A DNA stretch of 64,000 nucleotides, taken from Imbricaverruca yamaguchii (taxonomy: Eukaryota; Arthropoda; Thecostraca; Neoverrucidae). The position numbers and the translations under genes are program-made. Under the pieces are notes generated by a model. That model had not been told where the DNA came from. It saw only the letters and a program-made list of their open reading frames with translations, and ran no database searches. The stretch is from the NCBI GenBank assembly GCA_034440575.1, contig JAOTOL010001560.1:1530001-1594000 (forward strand). The letters are read 5' to 3'. Shown here piece after piece: positions 56,057-64,000 of the stretch; the stretch's first letter is position 1, and every line of letters starts with the position of its first letter.

Positions 56057-59000
56057 CATTGATGTATGGAAATATATGTATGTATGCACGTGTGTACGAA
56101 CATGGGGTGGCTTTGCTTCCGCTATATGCTAACTAGAGTTTGCAGCGCTGACCCTGAACCAACTACGCAATCCAGGAGATACAATCCAAACTCGCACTCC
56201 TTACCAACGGCTTGCCGTGGCGTCACAGCACAAAACGGCAGCCCAGCACCGTACCCCTGACCTCATCGGGCCAGCTGGCAGCAGAACCCTCAGCCAGCTG
56301 GGTTCTCCATGTGCTAAAATACACTTTCGATGTCTCAAACTTATTATCACGTGTCAGGCAGCCAATACACACTGAGCGCCTCTGATCCCACACACATAAC
56401 AACAAAGCTTGTTTTGAAATGTACTTATTTCAGTTTTTTGGGAACATATTCATGCGATAAAATACAACTTCGATGTATCAAACGCCATCATGAACAAGAT
56501 CAGACCGTACATGAATAATACTTTGGACTATTGCACACGTGAACAGAAAGTGATATCTATAAATGGACAGCACGACGCTACCAGTACAGGCCGTGCTCAG
56601 TGGAATCAGTAATCAGTAAATCGGCATACATGGACATGCCAAGCGACCCCACAATCATTGCACTATGGGACGCTGGCTTATGGAGCGCTTTTTTGTTCCC
56701 AGCATTGCAATGCTGCAATGGGTGCCACCAAGGCATTGGTGGAAAAACATTAATACATTATTCGTGAACTAGGGTGGAACATATCACTTTCTAAACGCTC
56801 AACCGAAGTCATTTCTCTAGATGCATGAGCATCCTGATCGTTGGAACCTACATCAGCTCGAAGTGCCTACACCATCAACTCGAATTTGAGTCTGAGGCAT
56901 CAAAAGCAATTTAAAGGGCAGAAAATTCCATGGCCAGTTTTGTCATCCTACCGTGCTCGTTTCAACATCTCACACCTAATGAAAAACCATTATTTTAACC
57001 ATGTAGCAAAGCCATTAAACGGACTACTCCTCCAAGCTTTCCGCTTTCACGACGCTATTTGGGCTGACATTGAACACATTTATATACTTCTACTGCATTT
57101 ATTTCAGGTCATCGGGGCGGATTATTGGGAATCGGACATCAAGTTTTTTTTTTATCACCCAACGGGATCATTGGGAGCCGGTACGGCTTGTGAAAGACGG
57201 CGCGAGTATTCAGGGTCCAGCTGCCTGTACTTGGGGGGCGAGTCTGGGATTTTGAGGGTCCCTGCGCAAATTGTATAGGCCCCCAGCGCCATTTGTTAGG
57301 CGTCAGACGCAATGTTAATGAGGACATCAGGGGGACCCCAGTAAAGAAAGAAAACAGGTAGGTGCTTGATGCAATTCAAGAACTCTGAAACATGCGCTCG
57401 CGACAAGCGCGCCCGGATGATCATTAGTGCGCGAAGAATATAGTTACAATTTATGAGACTGTTTCCATAAAACATGATGCGATTGCAGGTACGAAAGTTA
57501 GTTTGCCTTTAGACGTCAATTCCATTGCTATTTACAGTGATATATTGTGCATATTGCTACTTTGCGCTTTGCATTCTAGAACCTTCCACCATAGACAGCC
57601 GGACGCTGGCGGCCCCAGGCCCGTCCCTGACCGCCCGCCGCCATTCATAATATGGTTGGGCGCAAACCATTCCCTGAATGCTAATGGGCCCCAACGCCCA
57701 TGTAACAGGCAGATTTTCAGATTTCGAACGCAAGGCGATTGTACCTGGCATGAGTTCTGCCACTAGTACAGTCGAGGCTGACAGGCTTTCTCGATATTGT
57801 CTAAGAATATTGCGCTTATGGGCGTTGAATGGAAAGAATGCATCTACAACTGTGAATTTCTCCTATACCATTTTGTCGTGGCAGAGCCGATGCTGCTTAG
57901 TATTGTTGAAGGGTGGAACTTCACGTTACTTTCTGTCATGTCACCCCTCGGCGGTTCTCCGGATCCTTTGGGCAGCAACCGTGGGCGCTTGACGTGCATC
58001 GAGCCATGCCAGAACCTCAATAATTCCGGACAGCTTCATGTCAAAAGGTAAAAAATGTCAGGGTTAGATTCGTATAATAGTGGTCGAGTATGACATCCGA
58101 AGGCAGCTGATTCTATGGCGGCTTATTTTAGACCATTCGAAATTAATTCGCTAATTCATAACATCTGAAACACAAATGTAAGTAATACAATGTGACAATT
58201 GGAAACAGAAATCGTGGAGGTGGGTGCAAAAATAACAGAGCTAAATATATATATATATATAAGTAATAAATATAAAAGTGGTCGAGTATGGCATCAGAAG
58301 GTATCTGATTTTATGACAGTTTACTTCAGATCATTGGAAGTTAATGCGCTAATGTAGAACGTCCGATATTCAATTTGAAGGAATAGTATGTGATAATTTC
58401 AGACAAATATTTGAGTTGAGTGCAGAAATGACTGGGTTAGGTATATATAAAAGAGGTTGAACATGGCATCCAAGGACAGTTGATTTTATGCCGGGTTATT
58501 TGAGACCATTGGCTATTAATTCGGTAATGTAGAACATCTGATATATAATTGAAAGTAGTACGATATGATACTTCAGAACACAAATTTTGGAATTGAGTGC
58601 AAAAGTGGCAGGGTTAAACCTTCATGAAGGTTATTCAAGATGATATAAAAATGTAGCACGCTCAATTTTCGTTTCGTTAAGAACATTGTAAATTGACAGC
58701 ATATCACACAGAAGATGTATGACGCGATTTTTTCACAAGGTGTTGTCAATGTCACCTACATAAACATTTTGAACCAGCGGCGGTCAACTCACTCATTTGC
58801 ATTTCATTTAGAAATTGCTTTAGTTGCTACACTCCTTGAATTAACACAGCTACCGTATTTGGTGACGAGTGTTTCTCTTCCAGGCAGTTTTTATCTGCGC
58901 AACCACACTGCTGGCCGTCGCAGCCGCCGGCTACGGCGGCGGGAGGTCATTCTCCGGAGGACATGGCGGCTCATACGTGACCGTGTCTCAAGGCGGATAT

Positions 59001-59270
59001 GGAGGCTCAAACAGTGGATTCGGAAGTGGATCTCGTGGTGGGCACGGAAGTTCCAGTGGTGGATACGGAAGTTCCAGCCGTGGATTCGGAGGTGGATCCA
59101 GCGGTGGATACGGAAGGTCGAGCGGCGGATATGGAAGTGGATCCCGTGGTGGATTCGGAAGTGCATCCAGCGGTGGATACGGAAGTGGATCCCGTGGTGG
59201 ATTCGGAGGTGGATCCCGTGGAAACGTCAGTGGTGGATACGGAAGATCCAGCAGTGGATATTATGCCTGA
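55657..59270 (+). CDS. Glycine-rich secreted repeat protein, gene B (chimeric, 3.2-kb intron)
   Basis: Exon 1 (55657-55668) encodes Met-Lys-Gly-Leu with donor GTTAGT. The next in-phase exon 2 is 58884-59270, giving a 132-residue product with signal peptide [19 protein letters not shown], the constant segment [20 protein letters not shown], and [13 protein letters not shown] repeats ending SSSGYYA. The 3215-bp interval 55669-58883 is not a simple intron. At about 56304 the intron half of one copy joins 3'-flanking sequence that normally follows exon 2, so its own exon 2 is lost. At about 58741 spacer sequence joins the intron 3' half of another copy, whose promoter and exon 1 are lost. Both splice sites are intact and phase 0, so splicing could restore a gene; otherwise these are two pseudogene halves. 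Confidence 0.6.
55960..56055. repeat. (AT)n in the gene B intron
   Basis: Pure TA repeat of about 90 bp. Gene A has only ~25 bp of TA at the equivalent place (50173-50195), so it has expanded or shrunk since duplication. Confidence 0.97.
56304..58741. repeat. Former 3' flank and spacer now inside the gene B interval
   Basis: Equivalent to 51236-54020 with deletions. Its left junction (CAGCTGGGTT to CTCCATGTGC) has only a TT overlap between parental sequences. Its right junction near 58741 joins GGTGTTG to intron sequence. Confidence 0.75.
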
Positions 59271-60940
59271 GAAAAATATTCCGACTGCAAGATGTAATGA
59301 AACCTGTTAACACAAGTGTGCTAATTTTGTTTTTGGAACAACATGCATATTCTCCATGTGCTACAATACATTTTCGGTGTCTCAAATTCATTATCACGTA
59401 TCAGGCAGCCAACACACACTGAGCGCCTCTGAGCCCGCACACATAATAACAAAGCGTGTTTTGAAATGTGCTTATTTCACTTTTTGGGGGAAGATATTCA
59501 TGCGATAAAATACAACTTCGATGTGTCAATGTGTAGTACGATGTGATACTTTGTAAAACAAATTTTGGAATTAAGTGCAAAAGTGACAGGGTTAAACCTT
59601 CATGGAAGTTATTGAAGATGATATAAAAGTGTAGCACGTTCGATTTTCGTTTCGTTAAGAACATTGCAAATTGTCAGCACATCACACAGAAGATGTATGA
59701 CGCGCTTTTATTACAAGATGTTGGGTGGCCAATTGCTTTCCTTTCACTTTAACGGGAAAGTGACAAGGTGAAATGATTTGGTAATAAAATGAACTACCAA
59801 TCATAAGAAAGCTTGCTTCAATGTCATTCAAATTTGATCATTTATAATTACCTGCACCTTCTCTGGAAACCAGGACATAGCATTAATCAGACCCAGCCCA
59901 CTATGTTGGTGTTCTTTCACAAACCCACCACTAGAGGCGCCACCGGTATTATGTCCGCTCATGACGCCTAACGTTCTCAGATCCGACGCACAATTTTCCT
60001 GAGTTCTCACAGACTTCTTGGGCGACCATCACCCATCAGATGGGGGGACACCAGCCATTACTGGTCCCAGTAGGAAAATGTAATGTCATCGCGCTTTCCC
60101 TGCCGAAATGAGCCCCTGTGTCATGACTGGGGGGATATAGCCCTCTAAACAACCACCTCTGGTTGCGTTACTGATTACTATGCTACCCTTTTTTCAAACG
60201 TCATTCCATAGTGATATGCGTCCACTCTTGTGATGATTATATGTAGTGTGATTTCGCATTCAGTTAAATAGTTGATGCTTTTTTTTTAGTTCGTCGCTGT
60301 GCATGGAGATCTTTAATTCTTACCTGAGAGATTAGTTTAGTCAGGCGGCTGACAGACAGGAATAAATCAGCTATAATCAGAGTGCAGGTAAACGATCTAT
60401 GAGACGGAAGACATATCATCTATCCATGGGCTAAAACACATGGTAGCATGCCAGATATATTTGGCATGCTCCTGTCAAAAGATATCACCAGACGTGGAAC
60501 TTTGTGTATATCTGATGTTAAATACACAACATTCATTTATACGATTTCGGATAAAGTCAATACATTGCATGGTATTAATCGGCTAAAAACTAAGATGTGT
60601 AACACCAATTATTCTGATGGCACCACCAATAACTTTGAAAAGTCTAAACGTATGGAGATTACCATGAAGCTTGAAGGCTAAATAATAATATAGCTCGGAT
60701 ATTCGAACCCTGTGTTGGTATGCTATGATTCCCCAAGATCTTGTCACAAACTACATACTGGTTGGCGTTTCGGTAGGTAGCATACCCAGTTTGGAGGTGG
60801 ATGTTGTACCGGTACTCAAACCCTTATGCCTGTAAAATCGAGGAATAGAATATAGCCATGATTCGCGTGAACTACTAATGGTATTGTCGTAACATGTGAA
60901 CAGTTTGCCGAGATCTATGGGGAACATACCCCTGTTGCCC
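59271..60940. repeat. 3' flank of gene B and spacer toward gene C
   Basis: 59271-59515 matches the gene A 3' flank. At about 59520 it jumps to sequence equivalent to 53230/53830 onward, so ~1.8 kb of the flank is absent. The rest matches 53830-55225. No gene seen. Confidence 0.7.
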
Positions 60941-60944
60941 TTGT

Positions 60945-61203
60945 GCTAAACCTGAACCAAAATAGTTTGATATGACCAAGGTGGTCGCTATGGATAATTT
61001 TCGTCGGAAACCTCCAGATATCACGGATGAAAGAAATCATAACACGATTGAGGCATATAAATATGTAGGTCTCATACACTCAGTGTTGTGGGGACGGGAA
61101 GTGAGACTTGCTTTACGACCTAATGAAGAATTACTTCAAAGAGAAGCAGACCGTTGTTTTGATAAATGGGGGCTCATTCACACATCAAAGTGAATGAGCC
61201 CCC
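60945..61203 (+). pseudogene. Decayed upstream region of a fourth glycine-rich gene copy, ending in a hairpin
   Basis: 60945-61140 resembles the upstream region of genes A-C (CTAAACCTGAACCAAAATAG, then the AATTTTC-TCGGAAAC and ATCACGGAT blocks and TTGTGGGGACGGGAAGTG) but is far more diverged, and the octamer-like block is lost. No TATA, exon 1 or exon 2 follows. It ends at a perfect 14-bp hairpin, 61168-61181 and 61190-61203, with an 8-nt loop. Confidence 0.6.
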
Positions 61204-61590
61204 TTTCTTAGTCTTTATCAGTCAAAATCTATCTATAATCTATCTTATCAAAATCTTGTTTTCATATTATTGTGTCTGATGTGAAACTTGAAGTATCACG
61301 TCGTATGAGGTCGTTGGCATAGCTCCGGTCCGGCTCCGAGGAGTATATTCATATTTACCACCTCTTGCATTCACTTCAGAAAATTGGAGTGAAGTTTAGA
61401 TATGAAAACTATGCACAGTTTGGTAATAAACACGCTCTGACATTGCTCTCCCTCATGAAGTTGCTGAACGACTGCTGTCACCAATGTTTACTCGGCCAGC
61501 TCACAGTTTCATTTGTGAAACAAAAATAAATAAATCCACTAAACCTACGCGCCACGAACATCGATAAAGAAGACCTCAGTAACTTGATGA
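61204..61590. other. Unassigned sequence upstream of gene C
   Basis: Single-copy within the window; nothing recognised. Confidence 0.4.
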
Positions 61591-62078
61591 CTCAGGCTGT
61601 GTAGCAATGATTCGGTGGCACAACGATATCTCATACCCGGGCGACAGTTTCTATACTTCCGGGGAGAATATACCGCCCCTGTACTTGCACTATACCTGCC
61701 CCAAACTAGGTGAACATGACCAGGGTGGTCAACGTATACAATTTTCCTTCGGAAACTTCGAGATCTCACGGATTAATGACATCAGAACACGACTTGGACA
61801 TATGCATATTATGCACCATACACTGCATCTTGTGGGGACTGAAAGTGTGAAATGCTTCACAGCCAGAACAAGAATGGCGATTCACATCGCACTGGCAAAA
61901 TCGCCCAATCTCAGTAAAACGGCACCTCCCTGCCGTGGCTGTTTACCGCCATAGTGCACTATAATCTCAACACGTTATCTGGTAGAAACAGCCCACCATT
62001 ATTGTGACCTGCACGCATTCTGCATTACTGACCTTCGGATACTTGCAACGTGCATGGGGAAACTCGTGCGGCCGTCGG

Positions 62079-62111
62079 TATAAAAGCAGCAGGAGACGAT
62101 ACCGGGGCACA
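62079..62111 (+). promoter_or_regulatory. TATA box and initiator of gene C
   Basis: TATAAAAG at 62079-62086; A62111 of GCACAGTC is 32 bp downstream. The conserved octamer-like block is at about 61798-61816. Confidence 0.8.
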
Positions 62112-62138
62112 GTCAACAGCCACTGACCGACGAACAAC

Positions 62139-63712
62139 ATGAAGGGACTGGTTAGTATTTCGCACTGTCCGAAGCATTGGGCCACCCATACGGGCTACTC
62201 AGGCGGCAACCGTGGGAGCGAACCATGTAGTATGTATATGCAATACGCTTTCGTTGGCGTTAACGATAAGTTAGTTAGTTAGTTAGTTATTTGGGCTTTC
62301 GGGCGCTTCGACTGCTCCGGTCATATTGCGCCAAAGTGTTAACGATAAGGGAACGCATTAGTTGACATGCTATGCACACATGTATGCAGTGTAAAATAAT
62401 TCACCATGTGGCCTGGAAATGCACAGTTAATGGAGTTGTGAGTTGTGAGTTGTGGTATTTCATCTTCGTCTTCGGTTTCTACCATTTTGCCACATGATGT
62501 ATGCGCAGTCATGCACACAACTGCTAAATAATGTAAAATGCTTGTGACTGAAGCGAAAGGCATTCCGCTTTTTAATCCTTAAGTGGCAATCCTTTATTTT
62601 CTTCCAATCTTTCACTATTCCCAAGCAACTTCTTCCTTCATCCACACAGTTAATGGTGAAGTAACTTTAGGACACTGTGTATATGAATATGCATATGTAT
62701 ATGCATATATGTATGAATATTAAATACGCATGCACCTAATATATATATACAATTATTGATGTAAGGAAATACATGAATGTATGTATGTATGCACGTGTGT
62801 ACGAACATGGGGTGGCCCTGCTCCCGCTATATACTAACTAGAGTTTGTTGCGCTGACTCTGAACTAACCACACTATCCGGGAAATACAATCCAAACTCAC
62901 ACTCCTTACCAACGGCTTGCCGTGGCGTCACGGAACGAAACGGCAGCCCAGCACCGTACCCCTGACCTCATCGGGCCAGCTGGCAGCAGAACCCTCAGCC
63001 AGCCGGGTTTGGGCTGAATGGGCTCACGTGAAAAGGCTCACGGCCCGTCGTACGGGGTGCACCAACACAAGAGAGAGGTTAACCACCGAGATGGTAGGAC
63101 AACCGGCCGCGTGACCGAGAGTTCTCATTCATATTTAGCACGACTAACTATGCACATACATAAACATCTTTGGACCAGCGGCGGTCAACTCACGCATTTG
63201 CATTTCATTTAGAATTGCTTTAGCCACTACACTCCTTGAATTAACACAGCTACCGTATTTGGTGACGAGTGTTTCTCTTCCAGGCCGTTTTTATCTGCGC
63301 AGCCACACTGCTGGCCGTCGCAGCCGCCGGCTACGGCGGCGGGGGGTCATTCTCCAGAGGACGTGGCGGCTCATACGTGACCGTGTCTCGAGGCGGATAT
63401 GGAGGCTCAAACAGTGGATTCGGAAGTGGATCCCGGGGTGGGTACGGAAGTTCCAGCCGTGGATTCGGAGGTGGATCCAGCGGTGGATACGGAAGGTCCG
63501 GCGGCGGATACGTAAGTGGATCCCGTGGTGGATTCGGAGGTGCATCCAGCGGTGGATACGGAGGTGGATCCAATGGTGGATTCGGGAGGTCCAGCCGTGG
63601 ATACGGAAGTGGATCCAGCGGTGGATTCGGAAGGTCCAGTGGTGGATACGGAAGTGGATCCCGTGGTGGATTCGGAGGTGGATCCCGTGGAAGCTTCAGT
63701 GGTGGATACTGA
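62139..63712 (+). CDS. Glycine-rich secreted repeat protein, gene C (two exons)
   Basis: Exon 1 (62139-62150) is Met-Lys-Gly-Leu with donor GTTAGT. The intron is 62151-63283 and exon 2 is 63284-63712 after acceptor CTTCCAG. The product is 146 residues, with signal peptide [19 protein letters not shown] and mature Gly/Ser/Arg/Tyr repeats, slightly longer than A and B because of extra 8-residue units such as GGYGGGSNGGFGRSS. Relative to gene B, the codon after the last GGY is TGA instead of GGA, removing eight residues; the old tail GSSNGYYA is still readable before the original TGA. The intron is longer than in gene A because of about 0.3 kb of extra sequence near 62380-62690. Function as for gene A: secreted, structural or antimicrobial, unknown. 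Confidence 0.83.
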
Positions 63713-64000
63713 GGATCCAGCAATGGATATTATGCCTGAGAAAAGCATCCCGACTGCAAGAGGTAATGAAACCTGTTAACAAGTGTACTATATTTATGTT
63801 TTTGAAGGAACATTAATATTCTCCATGTGCTAAAATACACGTTCAATGTATCAAAGTTATTATCAAGTATCAGGACACCAATACATACTGAGCACCTCTG
63901 ATTTTGCACATATGACAAAGCGTGTTATGAAATGTACTTGTTCCATGTTGTTGAAGGAACACATTCTTCACAATTTTTATATATAAAATGCTATCCTGAT
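63713..64000. other. 3' flank of gene C, cut by the window end
   Basis: Matches 51160-51420 (CTCCATGTGCTAAAATACAC and following), so it includes the 3' UTR. No AATAAA was seen. Confidence 0.6.

Overview
This is an animal genome window, most likely from an arthropod and tentatively a crustacean. The signs are split genes with GT-AG introns, TATA/initiator promoters 32 bp apart, tRNA-derived SINEs, CR1/L2-like LINE and mariner relics, and very many minisatellites. No bacterial or phage gene organisation is present. The species cannot be named from sequence alone. Only about 2 kb is convincingly host coding sequence. Layout: 0.85-5.4 kb holds two head-to-head degenerate LINE copies around an (AT)n tract. 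5.75-8.49 kb is a 28-bp minisatellite. 8.8-9.45 kb is a CpG-rich, promoter-like block. 12.7-13.8 kb carries the 3' exon of a class A neuropeptide-type GPCR, whose exon start has been amplified as a 33-bp minisatellite. 14-36 kb is mostly noncoding, with at least eight minisatellite or repeat arrays, a mariner relic and several SINEs; three of the SINEs have perfect 13-14 bp target-site duplications. 38.0-45.5 kb (minus strand) is POLR1H/RPA12, the RNA polymerase I zinc-ribbon subunit: two exons with matching phases across a 7.2-kb intron full of repeats, the last short exon not found. 45.9-46.7 kb is a 37-bp minisatellite upstream of POLR1H. 49.5-64 kb is a tandem cluster of small two-exon genes for secreted glycine-rich proteins. 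Each has a TATA box, an initiator-like CA, a first exon with only four codons, and a second exon with the rest of the signal peptide and a Gly/Ser/Tyr repeat domain. Copies A and C are intact. Copy B appears to be a chimera: one duplicate lost exon 2, its neighbour lost its promoter and exon 1, and the surviving halves face each other in order and phase across a 3.2-kb intron. A decayed fourth upstream region lies between B and C. How the parts relate: the GPCR, POLR1H and glycine-rich cluster show no shared pathway. The unifying theme is local duplication: minisatellites up to 2.7 kb with at least 12 unrelated units, some with higher-order repeats, SINE inserted in SINE, and tandem gene duplication with deletion. 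The best candidates for something undescribed are the chimeric glycine-rich gene B, the minisatellite grown from a GPCR splice acceptor and TM3 codons, and a SINE group sharing one central core.
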